Shown here: piece by piece, positions 22,826 through 34,875 of the stretch
How the letters are laid out: every line of letters starts with the position of its first letter
How positions within the stretch are numbered: the stretch's first letter is position 1
Assembly: GCA_954871525.1 (NCBI GenBank)
Contig: OX940872.1
Span: 10,377,180-10,441,179, forward strand
Reading direction: 5' to 3'
Length of the DNA stretch: 64,000 nucleotides
DNA from: Parietaria judaica
Taxonomy: Eukaryota; Streptophyta; Magnoliopsida; Rosales; Urticaceae
Notes under the pieces: generated by a model
The model's database searches: none
Told to the model about the DNA's origin: nothing
What the model saw: the letters and a program-made list of their open reading frames with translations, nothing else
Translations under genes and position numbers: made by a program

Positions 22826-23428
22826 GAAGTTTCACGGAAATCACGAATTCCCGTAAAACAGGGGGTTTAATGTTACGGGTAAAAACGGGATTGATTTTTA
22901 TAAATAAATTAATTAAACGGAAATTTTCTCAATATTTTTTGTCGATTAATTAATTAACTCGACTAATCTTTTAATTAAGGTTATGAATTAATTAAATAAA
23001 TTTCGAAACCCAAAACTCTCCCCGGAGGTCCGTTTTCGAAAAACAAAGTGTCCCGGTGTTCGTAAAAATATAAAAACACCCAAAAACGACATAAAATTTG
23101 TAAAAAAACGGACACAGGACAGGCCCGAAAGCGAAAAGGAGACCAGAGGGCATTCGGTGGGACCCACGAAGTCTACAGCCTCCAGGATCACGCCACGTGG
23201 CGAGCCCAGAGGCTGCCTCCCCACGCGGGCCCCACCTGAGCCCATCATCCAGCCCACTTTCAAGGGGCTGGCAGCGATCGGCCACGTGGAGGGCCAGGAT
23301 CGCCCGCCAGCCCCACTTGTGGGCTTCCCCTCGCCCACTTGCGAGGGGAATGGCTCGGGAAAGCCACGCGTAGGGCCCGGATGGGCCCTGGCTGATCCCG
23401 AGCAGGCAAGTGGTCCCCCTTCGGGGGC
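22826..23428 (+). other. Gypsy 3' untranslated end with polypurine tract
   Basis: AT-rich then GC-rich non-coding sequence leading to the 3' LTR. The last bases before the LTR are CTTCGGGGGC (about 23420-23428), the best candidate polypurine primer though short. No gene seen. Confidence 0.5.
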
Positions 23429-24571
23429 TGCATGGCCGTCCGATCCCGCTCGAACGGCCGGGATCGCTCCATCTTTTCCCGGGGACCTGAAAATAAATAA
23501 ATATTTACCCTGGGACCCCTGGGACAATATTTTATCACAAGTGGGCCCCCGGGCCATACTATAAATAGAAGCTCAGTTCAGTTAAACGGTAACTCATTCG
23601 AACTCACTCGACTCGAGTTCTCTCTCTCTTTCTACCACCGATATACTCGCCTCCCCTCAAATACCGTTCTAATGTTGAGCGTCGGAGGTGAATCAGGGGG
23701 TACTCCCCCTGTTTCCCTTGACCTCGGGTGTTCCCTTTTTTCAGGTCCTAAAAAGTGAGAGATTTACGAAAAGCGGAAGCCCTGGTGAAATTCCCACTTG
23801 GTCCTTGGTCCGCCTGATAGGCCCAGTTCTACGCGGTGCCCAGTCTATCTCCCCAGTCCATTGCGCGGCTGAGGATATAGCCTGGGGACACGAGCCTGGG
23901 CCCACAATTCAGGACGAGGGGCCCGACCTAGGGGAATTCCCACTAAGATCCGGACGGCTGAGGGATCGTTCTGAGAAGAATCCCCTGGAGAAAATCCTAG
24001 GGAAGGTCCATGACCCCGCCTGCCCTTAATCTAAAGATCTGCGCAGCCTTGGTTCTGTCTCTTAGTTCCCGGATCTGAATAGGATACCGGGACTCCGAGG
24101 ACAGTTCATGCCCGGACTAGAGCAAGCCATTTTAGGACGAGAGTCTAACCTCCCAGGATTCACTCCATGGTCAAAAGCACTCCCCCGTTCGCTGGTACCT
24201 ACGATCTGAGCGGTTCCCGGACCTGTAACCCTGGCCTCTGGCCCTGAGGTAACATGTAGTGTGTAACCCGGGTCGCCTAGGACCCCGAACGGCAAAGAGA
24301 CCTTTGACCAGGCTAGTGCCAGGAACGCCTAATCAGGGCCCCCAAATCAGTCAATAAAAACCTCACCCTTAAGTCAGTAGCAATCGTCCCGGAGTCAACG
24401 GGGTCAGAGGGAACAATCATTGACAACAAAAACCATCACCCCCACAGCTGGGCCATCCAAGGCCCATCCAAAAGTCAACAGAAGCCCGCCACGTCACCAA
24501 CAACATTGGGCCAGGCCGAAAATGCACAACTTGAGCCTCAACAGTGTTTGATCCAAAAAACGGCATCAACA
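23429..24571 (+). repeat. 3' LTR of the Tat gypsy element
   Basis: Begins TGCATGGCC and ends GGCATCAACA, with TATA box TATAAATA at 23560-23567. It matches 10716-11857 with scattered single-base differences. Confidence 0.9.
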
Positions 24572-25016
24572 GGTGATATACCAAATTTGAGCTCTTGATG
24601 GATAAGAATTTGGTGTAAATCTGACTGAATAAGTGGCTATTCAGATCCATTAAGATGTTTAACAAAAAAAAAACAAATGCACTTAATGACTCTAAATCTA
24701 ACCCATTAAGATTAAAATGTTTATTAAGTGCAAACAAACACAACTTACATGTTTATCCATTTCAAAAGAATTCTTAAGCTATCTAGATGTTAATCTTTTT
24801 CTATAACACTCTCAGATATCTATATTTCTAGATAATTCTAGATATTCTACGTTTTATTAGGGAACTTCCAAGTAGGCATATAAGTAGTCTTGATAATTGG
24901 AATTTTGTAATTACTGGGCTTTAGGATCTCAAATTCTCAATTGGGCTAGTGGTGATGGTTAACAACGTGTATAGAAAAATAAAATAGAAAATGAAGTGAT
25001 TAAATAGAAATGGTCG
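24572..25016. other. Right part of the MITE-like element, then unannotated AT-rich DNA
   Basis: 24572-24744 contains CTGAATAAG, ATTCAGATCCATTAAG and the terminal AAGTGCAAACAAACACAAC, the counterpart of the sequence starting at 10161. From 24745 to 25016 nothing is recognisable. Confidence 0.4.
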
Positions 25017-25489
25017 ATGTTCGACTTTTCCACGATTATCTTCGATTATCCATCTTGCCGGTAGTTATCGGTAAGACGGTCATGCCAGTACTTTTCCATG
25101 ATTTTTGCCAAAAACGGCAAACATCTTGAAAAATAATAAAAATGTGGTACTTTTCAAGAAATTTTTGTACTTTTCGATGATTTTATTCAAGTATTTACAT
25201 ATGTGAGATTGAGATTATATTTTCTTTACCTATGTTTGAGTATGAAATGATTTTATTTTTGGCATTTTCAATGTTTTATCAACATTATAAACTTAGTAAA
25301 TATATTCTTATAAATATTTTAGTGATTTTTCATCGATAATCCTCGATAATCCGTCGATAATCATCGAAAAGTATCGGTAATCGGTAAGCTACAGTATTAT
25401 TAGTTTTCCGTCGATAATCCGGTAAGTTATCGATTAATCCGTCGATAACGGCAATCGATTTATCGGCAAATTCGGTAAGTTGAACCTTG
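25017..25489 (+). mobile_element. ~480-bp CAAGG-family MITE, copy 1
   Basis: Same sequence as the element at 25687: a TTCGACTTTTCCACGATTATC left end and a right end AAGTTGAACCTTG. The first few terminal bases are lost: GGTCGATGTTCGAC where GGTCGAAC plus CAAGGTTCGAC is expected. GGTCGAAC follows the right end, so a decayed 8-bp duplication is likely. Both subterminal parts are dense in TATCGA/ATCGATAA motifs. It encodes no protein. Confidence 0.8.
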
Positions 25490-25686
25490 GGTCGAACTAT
25501 ATAATTCCTAAACAACAAAGGGTAAGAGAAAACTACTGAATAGTATTCACATCGTTTAAAATATATTAATGCATTCACTTTCAATTTCGTGACCTTTTAT
25601 ATCTGATGTAGAAAATGTATAAATTTGTTGTTTTATACATTCTATTCTTCTGGTTACAAAAATATTTAAAAAAAAATAGCCATAAG

Positions 25687-26171
25687 CAAGGTTCGACTTT
25701 TCCACGATTATCTTCGATAATCTTCGATTATCCGTCTTTCCGGTAGTTATCAGTAAAACGGCCATGCCATTACTTTTCCATGATTTTTGCCGAAAATCAG
25801 TAAACATCTTTAAAAATAACAAAAAGATATATTTTTCAAGAATTTTTGCACTTTTCGATGATTTTATTTACATATGTGAGAGTGAGACTATATTTTATTT
25901 ACCTATGTTTAAGTATGAGATGATTTTATTTTTGGCATATTTAATGTTTTATCAACATTATAAACTTAGTAAACATATTCTTAAAAATGTTTTAGAGATT
26001 TTTTATCGATAATCCTCGATAAGTGTCGATAATCCGTCAATAATCATCGAAAAGATCGGTAATCGTTAAGCTACAATATTATTAGTTTTCCGTCGATAAT
26101 CTGGTAAGTTACCGATTAATCCGTCGATAAGGGCAAGCAATTTATCGGCAAATTCGGTAAGTTGAACCTTG
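25687..26171 (+). mobile_element. ~480-bp CAAGG-family MITE, copy 2, upstream of the sulfurtransferase gene
   Basis: Ends CAAGGTTCGACTT and AAGTTGAACCTTG form a 13-bp near-perfect terminal inverted repeat. A perfect 8-bp duplication GCCATAAG flanks it (25679-25686 and 26172-26179), as for hAT superfamily elements. Subterminal regions carry many copies of TATCGA-like motifs. It is non-coding. It ends 213 bp before the start codon at 26385, so it lies in the promoter. Confidence 0.9.
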
Positions 26172-26384
26172 GCCATAAGTATAAATTGACAATACTGTCC
26201 TCTATTTTTTTTATTAATTTCCTAAAATAATTAAAATCCTAAAATTGAATAATTGATATTAAATTAGCTTTGTAAAAAAAACTATTTAGTATATTTCTTT
26301 TTTCTCAAAAACTAAACTAGAGTAAAGAGAGAGAGAGAGCATAACAAATTCGCAGTGACTGAGAGTGAGAGAAGAGGAGAGAAA
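26172..26384 (+). promoter_or_regulatory. Promoter and 5' leader region of the sulfurtransferase gene
   Basis: An AT-rich 213-bp stretch between the MITE and the start codon. A TATA-like TAGTATATTTC lies near 26287, followed by a purine run (AGAGAGAGAGAGAG, about 26325-26338) in the probable leader. No precise start site can be given. Confidence 0.4.
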
Positions 26385-29161
26385 ATGGCTTCTGTGGTGT
26401 TAAATAGGTCCCTCCTCGTTCGTGCTCTCTCTCGCAACCCCCAATTCATCGCCTCTTTTTCCTCTGTAAGTCATCATTCTCTTTCTGGGTTTTTCGCTGG
26501 AGGCTCGATTTGTCGGTTTACTTGGGTGTTCATAGATTGATCGTTGAGCATTGGAATTTTGGTTACGATTCATAACTATGGATTCAAAGTCATTTATCTT
26601 AGCTTCTTGATCAAGCTCTGAACTTCTGGTTACAAGTCAAGAACTTTTGTTGATTTAAATTGGTGCGAAAATTGTTTGAGAGTGTTCTTACATTAATCCA
26701 AACTATCTTGCATTAATGCAAGTTTGTATCTTTATCGCGATATATCGGCATTCTGAATGTTGTATAACGCTGCATCAGTTGCAGAAGCGCGGGTTTCACT
26801 TGCAAGCGAACTCTCGCTACTTACCGCACAAGAAGTCAGGTTTGCGCCAGCGAATTATGGCTACCGCGGCCTCGGGCATGAAAGCTGGTTTGGCAACAAG
26901 ATCATCACCCGAAAATGACTCTGTTGTGTCTGCTGATTGGCTCCACTCCAACCTGAAGAACCCGGACATGAAGGTACCTTAATGGTGAAAACCTACTGAA
27001 TTCTTATTAACGGGTGAGATTTTTACTTGTACCGGTCTCTTTCTGTTTTCCGTTTTCGCGTTCAGGTGTTGGATGCTTCATGGTATATGCCTGCTGAGCA
27101 GCGGAATCCGATTCAAGAGTACCAGGTTCGTCATTGGCATGATGATGAGCTAAATCTGAAGCTCTAATGTTTACTTATAAACCAAGTGTTTGTCTACCTT
27201 GTTTATGACAGATATGCTCTAAGAACATAGAAATGAAATAAGCTCTTACATTTTCTCAGGTTGCTCATATTCCCGGTGCTCTATTTTTTGACATTGACGG
27301 GATTTCAGACCGAGCTACAAAGGTGAGATGGTTTTCCTTCTATTCACCACGCAAAAGTTTCTCCAATGAAAATTATCATAGATGCAAGCTGAAGCATTTT
27401 AATTCTCGGAGGACAATCGTAATCGAAACGAAATTCACTTAATTCAATTTTTGCATCATAACATCTCATTGTCTAAATTGCGTTGTACTGCACCAGTTAC
27501 CGCACATGTTACCGTCAGAGGAAGCCTTTGGTGCTGCAGCTTCGGCTCTCGGCATCGAAAACAATGATGACGTGGTTGTGTATGACGGAAAGGGAATTTT
27601 CAGCGCAGCGCGTGTTTGGTGGTGCGTCTTTTGAAGTCACTATATATACTTCATGTTATTGTTGGTTCTCTATTTTGTTGGATTTGTATGTCGTGTCGTG
27701 ATAGGTTTATTTGTTTTGAATTATAGTATTATGTTATTTACTTGTTTTTTAGTAGCAATAACGGAAAGATTACGAAACCCTAAATCTCCATGTCATATCG
27801 ATGCCTAGGGCTTTGTGCTGTGGTTATACATTTTGGTTATCGTCGATCAAATAAAGTATCTGGTTTCATCTCTTTGGTGGGCATACTTGTTCTTTATGCT
27901 TGTTTTTCATATCATATGGCAAGGATGTTTCGAGTGTTTGGGCATGACAAAGTCTGGGTGTTGGACGGAGGGCTTCCGATGTGGCGAGCCTCGGGATATG
28001 ATGTGGAATCCAGCGCGTCGGGTGATGCCATTTTGAAAGCCAGTGCTGCCACTGAAGCGGTAGAGAGAGTCTATCAGGGACAAGCGGTATCTTCTAAAAT
28101 AAATTTTGCACCACGAAATTCTACTTCTAATAATAATAATATGTTATTAGTTCGTCGTGTAACTTGGATTTTATCTGGTAGGTTGGGCCAGCCACTTTTA
28201 AAACGGAGTTCAGGCCGGATCTTGTCTGGAATCTTGAGCAGGTTAACTTTCTCTTCTTTGAAATTATTTTTTTTTGTGAAAGGAGACCGGTTCTGCCTAG
28301 CAGTAATGTTTTAGGAGTGGTTAAGTTAAGCATTGAATTTGACATAAATGATTTCTAATTTATTTTTATTTATTAATAGCAAGAATCGATTTAATATTTT
28401 GTTATGCTTAAAAAAAATCCGCATCTTATTATACTTCATTTATTTTAAAATTCATGGCAGATAAGGAGAAATATAGATGAAAAGACACACCAACAAGTAG
28501 ATGCGAGATCAAAGGCGAGGTAATTTGTTGTCTTCGTAAATTGTGGTTATTGAGAAAGTCAACATGTCTTGACTTTGGGTGACCAGGTTCGATGGAAGCG
28601 CAGCAGAGCCCCGGAGGGGTATAAGAAGCGGTCACGTGCCGGGCAGCAAGTGTCTACCTTTCTCTCAGGTCCCACTTTCCGAACTTGGTTTTCTTTATTC
28701 TTCTTGACTTGATTGTATTGCATGTTTCAAAACTCGCAGAAGCTGTGAACGGCACACAAATGAGTTGTTGTTTATCTGCAGGTGTTGGACTCGTCTCAGT
28801 CCCTGTTGAACGGTGATGAGCTGAATCGGCAATTTGACGAAGCTGGTGAGTGTTCTTCTCTACAGAACTATTTCCGGTAGATGACTTCAATAAGATCTTG
28901 ATGGTTTTTTGCAGGCGTGTCACTGGAAAAGCCGGTTGTGACTTCATGTGGCACCGGAGTTACTGCTTGCGTTCTTGCCCTGGTACTTACTCGGTCGTAC
29001 CGAATTGACCTGAATAAAAATCTAGAGTTGAACATGACTAGTCTTTGATGGTTTTGTAGGGACTTCACCGGCTAGGAAAGCCAGACGTTGCGGTGTACGA
29101 TGGATCATGGACGGAGTGGGGAGCGCATCCCGACACACCCGTCGATACCAAAACAGATTAA
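26385..29161 (+). CDS. STR1: Mitochondrial-type 3-mercaptopyruvate/thiosulfate sulfurtransferase (two rhodanese domains)
   Basis: Twelve exons with GT..AG borders and consistent phase: 26385-26465, 26785-26973, 27066-27125, 27260-27322, 27497-27621, 27924-28086, 28182-28241, 28461-28519, 28587-28668, 28782-28845, 28915-28982, 29060-29161. They give 371 aa, close to the ~380 aa usual for plant STR1/MST1. The enzyme transfers sulfur from 3-mercaptopyruvate (or thiosulfate) to thiophilic acceptors in cysteine breakdown. Residues 1 to about 55 are Arg/Ser-rich, a likely mitochondrial presequence; Met52 could start a shorter form. The first rhodanese domain spans about 70-210 ('[17 protein letters not shown]', no catalytic Cys in that loop). 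The second spans about 240-365 with the active-site loop CGTGV, Cys327. '[16 protein letters not shown]' joins them. The donor after 28668 (GTCCCA) is weak. The gene looks intact. Confidence 0.93.
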
Positions 29162-29711
29162 AGAAATAAAGGAGTTTGCTTGTAATTATCGAAGAAGAGC
29201 AGTTTGCTTCCACCGTTGAAGAGTTTCTCATTTTATAAAACAGTGTTTATTTTTGGACAATATCAGTGATTAACATAAGCTGATGGTAATAATAATGATT
29301 TTTAAACAACTCTGTTATGCCATTTTAAGCATCAATTATGAAGTAGAACATGTTTATGAATTATGATAGTGCTCAAGGAAAACTAAATAACAAAAAAAGT
29401 AATAAATTAATAGGTATTATTTTTATGATTGTTGAAATATAGTGTATATCATGGATATAAATTCCATCGCATGCCTTCGGTATGCCTACGGCAGACCGGT
29501 TTTTTGAGAGTTGCGGCATGCGACATATGCCCGTGAATAACTATAACCCATAAATAATGTCTTATTTTAATTGTAACCTTGTATATTTCTTTTTTATTAG
29601 TTATAAGTATAACTCTTACATAAACACAACTATATCTTAATAATTTAAATGTCTTATTATTAGTGTGATTTTTTAGTTATTTAAGTCCATAACGATAAAT
29701 AAGTAATTTTC

Positions 29712-29747
<36 letters not shown>

Positions 29748-29857
29748 ATTGTGATTGTTTGCTAAATTAAAGGCGAGATTTTTTCTTTTTGAAAATAATT
29801 TTTAATAAAAAAATTGAGAGATTAAATAAATAAATAATAAGTTTTTGAAGTTTCACT
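29162..29857. other. 3' flank and intergenic DNA between the two host genes
   Basis: Contains the probable 3' UTR of the sulfurtransferase gene, a (TA)n tract at about 29717-29744, and imperfect GGCATGC-type inverted motifs near 29470-29530. No gene recognised. Confidence 0.5.
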
Positions 29858-30328
29858 CAAGGTTCAACTTACCGAACTTGTGGATAAATCGTTTGCCGTT
29901 ATCGACGGATTAATCGATAACTTACCGGATTATCGACGGAAAACTAATAATATTGTAACTTACCGATTATCGATACTTTTCGATGATTATCGACACTTAT
30001 CTAGGATTGTCGATGAAAAATCACTAAAATATTTTTAAGAATATATTTACTAAGTTTATAATGTTGATGAAACATTAAAAATGCCAAAAATAAAATCATT
30101 TCATACTCAAACATAGGTAAATAAAATATAGTGTCACTCTCACATTGTAAATACTCGAATAAAATCATCGAAAAATGCAAAATTTCTTTAAAATACCATA
30201 TTTTTATTATTTTTCCAAATGTTTGCCGATTTTCGGCAAAAATCATGGAAAAGTACTGGCATGACCATCTGCCAATAAGTACCGGTAAGACGGATAATCG
30301 ATGATAATCGTGAAAAAGTCGAACCTTG
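29858..30328 (-). mobile_element. ~480-bp CAAGG-family MITE, copy 3, upstream of the SmE gene
   Basis: Inverted relative to copies 1 and 2. It starts CAAGGTTCAACTT and ends AAGTCGAACCTTG, with the same TATCGA-rich subterminal sequence. Flanking octamers GTTTCACT and GTCTGAGC match poorly, so the duplication has decayed or was absent. It ends 198 bp before the start codon at 30527. Confidence 0.85.
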
Positions 30329-30526
30329 GTCTGAGCTTTTTCAAAAATAAAGGGTAGAATTGCACAAAAAATAGAAATAGAGGGTATGTACAAGCTTCGT
30401 GAAGTAATTAGAGAAAAGATCAGGCGTCTTCTTCACCAGTCCTCTCTCTCTCTTTGGGTTTAGGGTTTTGGCATTCAATCACATCCAGTCTTGTCTTGTT
30501 CGCGAAGCTATCTCCAAGTCGCAGCC
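30329..30526 (+). promoter_or_regulatory. Promoter and 5' leader region of the SmE gene
   Basis: 198 bp between the MITE and the start codon. It includes a pyrimidine-rich CCTCTCTCTCTCTTTGGG (about 30440-30457), common in plant leaders, and AGGGTTT just after it, which resembles the telo-box motif of genes for the translation and RNA machinery. No clear TATA box. Confidence 0.4.
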
Positions 30527-32137
30527 ATGGCCAGCACCAAAGTCCAGCGGATTATGACCCAACCCATCGTATGTTCTCTTCTCTTCTCTTTCTTCGATCG
30601 TATAGTTCTACGTTTCGTCCTCTATTTCCAGTTACTAACTCTTCTTCACTTCGCTCCTTCTTCCGTGGATTCTCGCTCTACCAGAACTTGATTTTCAGAT
30701 TCCTTCAAAGTGTAAGTTCTCCGTTTCTCCTTCCTCGTTGCCATTGTTTCGAGCTTGATTTGGAACTCACATTTTGAATTGCGACTCTAGATCGTCAGAA
30801 AATAAAAGCTGTTGCCATGATATCTGATTATACGTACCAATTGTTCGTTTATTTGCTTGAACTTCACGAATTTTGATTTTTGATTTTTTTTTATTGCTGA
30901 GACGTGGTTTTTGTTGTGTATGATTTCTCTCCCAGAAAGCGCGAATTCAGATATGGCTTTTCGAGCAGAAGGACATGAGAATCGAGGGCCGGATTATTGT
31001 AAGTTCGATTGCTTTTTACTTCTCTGTGAATGTCTCGACAATTTTTCGGTTGTTTTCTGAGAACGTTTCGTAAGTAAAGTAGGAATAAAAATGTGAACTA
31101 ACTCGATTAGATTTGTTGCGATTATAGACTTCACCACCCTGTTATTGATTACTGTGAGGAAATATGCTTTTTATGGAGCTATTCTGAATCTTATCAACTT
31201 CAGATAATGTTCTCTCATGGTTTCGGAAACTTCTACCGCAAGCAAAATTAATCATCCTGAATCTTATCTTCAGTTCCTTTCCGCAAAATCATCTAGTTGA
31301 GGCTCTTCTTTGAACTGTTAATCATTATTATCACGAGGACACGGACCTAGAAATCTAAGTTTATGTTTCTCTTAGTTTTCTGTATCGGTTATTGTTGAAC
31401 TTGACGGGCTGTAGCTCATATCGGGGGACAGCTTGTCTTGTACATTCTGTGAATAATTACCGGTTTTTCGAATGAAAATTTTAACCTTCCAAACCTAATT
31501 AATCCCACCATATCCAGAGTTCCTGACCTTGGAATGCCATCTAATATGAGAAAGAAAAATCGGAAAGAATGGTAAAGCTAGAATTCTTAGTTCGAATGAA
31601 TAAACATGCGATGTTTTGAAATTTGTCAAAGCTGAAGCGACAATCAGCAACTAGATATTATAACCAATCAGTTGAAAAGTAGAATATTTGGAACTGAGGG
31701 TAAAAGTTATATTGTAAAATATGCATATACCGGGGAATATAATTTGATATTTCTTGTAGTATTGATTGTGTTGTCATAACTAATTACCTTCATTGAAATA
31801 CGATTGAGTATAATGTGCTTCATGGATGATGTCTCGGGTCCACAGGGCTTTGACGAATACATGAATCTGGTTTTGGACGAAGCTGAAGAAGTCAACGTCA
31901 ATAAGAAGACAAAGAAGTCATTAGGTAAGTTTCATTTCTATATATTCTTGCTCTAGCTCTTTGATACCCATCGGTTGAACTCGTAACATTTTTCTTGTCT
32001 GTACAGGGAGGATACTTCTGAAAGGCGATAACATAACTCTGATGATGAATAGGTAAGTTCATGTAAATTACACGTCATTAACTTCCACTGTCTTTCCTCT
32101 AACGAACGATTTATGTTTAATTTGCAGCGGAAAATGA
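30527..32137 (+). CDS. SmE: Spliceosomal small nuclear ribonucleoprotein E (Sm protein E)
   Basis: Six exons: 30527-30568, 30685-30711, 30936-30998, 31846-31924, 32007-32052, 32128-32137. All have GT..AG borders and keep phase, giving 88 aa, the family's normal length. SmE is one of seven Sm proteins forming the ring on U1, U2, U4 and U5 snRNAs. After '[14 protein letters not shown]' come the N-terminal helix 'NLIFRFLQS', the Sm1 motif with '[22 protein letters not shown]' in two overlapping parts (strands 1-3, with the conserved Gly and Asn) and the Sm2 motif '[13 protein letters not shown]'. It ends Asn-Ser-Gly-Lys with the stop split off in a 10-base coding exon. The third intron (847 bp) is the longest. 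No sign of decay. Confidence 0.95.
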
Positions 32138-32985
32138 TATTTCGTGCATTGACGATTTGGGGGGTATCGAGGCTACAATTGTTGTTATCGTGGAATTTAT
32201 GGTAGATTTATATTCAGGTACATTTTCAGAATGTCATTAAGGTACATGGTGGAATGTATTTTCAGTTGCCGCTTTCCAGATTCATGAAGGGAAAAAATTT
32301 GCACAATCGTGTTTGATATGTTTAGTATAAGTTCTTGCAAATGCATTTATGTTTAATTTAACTATGGGCGATAATTATTAATTATTTTTTTGTTGGAGCA
32401 GGCAATATTTAAAAAATGATTCGAGTCTTACGCCTCAAAAACCTTGAGGCGTGCGCCTTGACGCAAGGTACCTGTGAGGTGTAGAGCGCAATCGTCAAAT
32501 TAAGATTTGGACAGGTCTCGTTTGATACGTTTTGGGCTCTTTTTCACTTTTTTTTTTCACTTATGTTTTAAACCCTATTTTATGTTGTGACTGACGATTT
32601 AACTAATTTTAGCAGCGTAAATGGCGATTTAAATACTCAATGTTTTTATTTTCATAGTGACAGTGGACATATCTTTTTTCACAATCAAAATTTTCAGTGT
32701 TAACCCCAGATACTTTGACCGTGAAGACTAAATCGGCCTCGTTTTCTTGCTTAATAGTTTAAGTTGTGTTTGGACTTCGGTTGTGAATAGTAGATAACAG
32801 TTAGAATCTATGTTGTTTTTTTGGAGGGGAGAAAGAAAGAAAGAAAGAAAGAAAGAATTGCAGTTTGCTTTTACGTGTAAATAGTTTAAATATGAGGCGG
32901 TATAGAGTTAACATAAAAAAAATTATGCTAAAAATACTTAAGTTTACTTTTTCGGCCGGTTGGTAAACCTCATAAACTTTTCGCT

Positions 32986-33021
<36 letters not shown>

Positions 33022-34834
33022 TATATTCTATTTCTATTAGTGATGAAATATGCAAATTGGTTGCTATAAGAGAGGAATTGAGAATTCGAAAGAAAAAATG
33101 AGAAAGAAAATAAAAATTTGCGTCGTTGATGTTCTAAAAATCTGTGTTTTACATCCAGGTTTATTTGATGCTCATGTGTTTGATTTTTTTATTTTTATAA
33201 ATTAGTTCTATACCACCTATTTCCAAACCACTTGAATACGTTCGTAGCTAATAAACCTTTTCTTAATGATAAATATTTTCGAACAACTATTCCTGCCGCG
33301 TTATAAGTGGCAGGTGTCTCTCTTGTTAAACCCACATGTACTGGCGGTAGACTAAGAAATTACCCACCACGTACGGCTGTAACCGGTTTTTTTTTTCAAA
33401 AAAAAAAAAAAAGGAACCGATTACAGCATTAATCAATCAAACCAAAATATAAAGTAAGGAGCTTCCTATTAACTCTCCACTTGTTCCTTATACCTAAAGT
33501 AAATAAACTCACATACTTTGGGGCAATCTTTGAACTCTCAATGTCCCTCAGCAACCAAAATTAAAACTAAAAAAAAAAAAAAAAGTATTGCAGAGGAAAC
33601 TGAAGACAAAAAAAAAGATGGCTAATTGTTGATCAATTTGCCAAAGGGAGTGGCAAATCTGTGTTTGAAATTGAAAGCTGAAACAAGTCAAAAAGGCTAA
33701 GACTCCAAAATGAAAGCAACTAAAGGAAAGGATCACTCACTCACTCACTACATTATTTAGAAACCAATGAACAATCACAATCCAGGTAATTGGAGACTAT
33801 GATCCTTGCCTACACGTGTCATCATGTCAAAGTGCTCTCACTATTTTCGTATTCTCGTCTAATTGGCCATAATAACCCCGGAATATGCGGTAAATTCAAT
33901 TTTTAGAAGCAAATTTCCATGTTACGTAAAATATTACCTTTACGTAGTAAGTTAAATAGTTCAATTGTTGTGCAACATCTGACTTATTAGTTGAATTTTC
34001 ATCAATATTAACGAGAATTACTTTCTAACAGTAAATATGAGAATTGCGAACAAAATTTAAAAATTTAGAGGTAAAGTGCACAAACATGAAAACTTAAGGG
34101 GCATGTCAAATACCCTTGTATGATAGCCGAGTCATACTCCACAAACAATACATCAAGTCTTTGATAAAAGTGTCGTTTTCTGAGCCTCTTGCTTTGCATA
34201 TTGCCTGCACTTTTATGCATATTTATGTATGAGATGAATCATCAAGCCTTTGAAATTTGCTGCGATTCGACATTTCAACCTTGTCTTGTTTGATGTGGCT
34301 TCAAGATATTTATGACTTCAGGTTTCAAAAATTTCGGTATCTGGAAACCTCTTTTTTCGAGGTGTTAGACGATTTGCGGTAATTCTTTTTGACATAAGAA
34401 TTAATGTTCCGAAATGTATTCTAACTCTCAAATTCGATCTTTTACCTAAAAAAATTCTATACTTTCTTTCCTTTTTCATATAATCTCATAAAACATCTCC
34501 AAAGTCTTATTTTGAGGTAATTTTTTTTTGAAATTTTCTTAAAATTAATGATATTATTTTTAAATTTTCAGCAACATATGAAAATAAAAACATATTAATT
34601 AATTAATAAAGGTTTTATTTATGTTCGTTGCTTGTTCTTAGATTATAATTATCTTCGTTCAATATTACATCCCGACTAAAAAAGAATTAAACTTCTGAAT
34701 TCTGATTAATCAAATAAATCTATACCAGTAATAATTTGGAGTCCATTTAATAATGAAGAGAAATATGTAGCTTTTTTTTATTTTATTTTATTGTGCTTTC
34801 ACTAGTATATAATTAAATGTGTGTATGTAGTATA

Positions 34835-34875
<41 letters not shown>

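Larger units (their letters stand above)
10716..24571 (+). mobile_element. Ty3/gypsy LTR retrotransposon, Tat lineage, 13.9 kb, coding regions broken
   Basis: LTRs of 1142 and 1143 bp (10716-11857, 23429-24571) bracket a gag-protease-RT-RNase H-archaeal-type RNase H-integrase series on the plus strand. A 5.6-kb region between integrase and 3' LTR contains tandem repeats and an antisense gene. The second RNase H after the gypsy RNase H, the protease motif LIDNGSSADV and the long 3' region are Tat-lineage traits. The element is GC-rich compared with its surroundings. Several stops and frameshifts make it non-autonomous. The LTRs differ by a few percent by eye. No 5-bp target duplication is visible (CTTAA before, GGTGA after), and the 5' LTR begins TATATGGC where the 3' LTR begins TGCATGGC. 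Confidence 0.9.

Noticed and set aside
26355..26384. An upstream in-frame ATG for the sulfurtransferase (26355)
   Set aside because: It would add ten residues (MTESERRGEK) that spoil a typical presequence. The ATG at 26385 sits in AAAATGGCT, a better plant start context, and gives the usual MAS... beginning.
29858..30328. A 130-codon minus-strand frame (30001-30393) as a gene
   Set aside because: It is contained mostly within the inverted MITE copy and has no homologous function.
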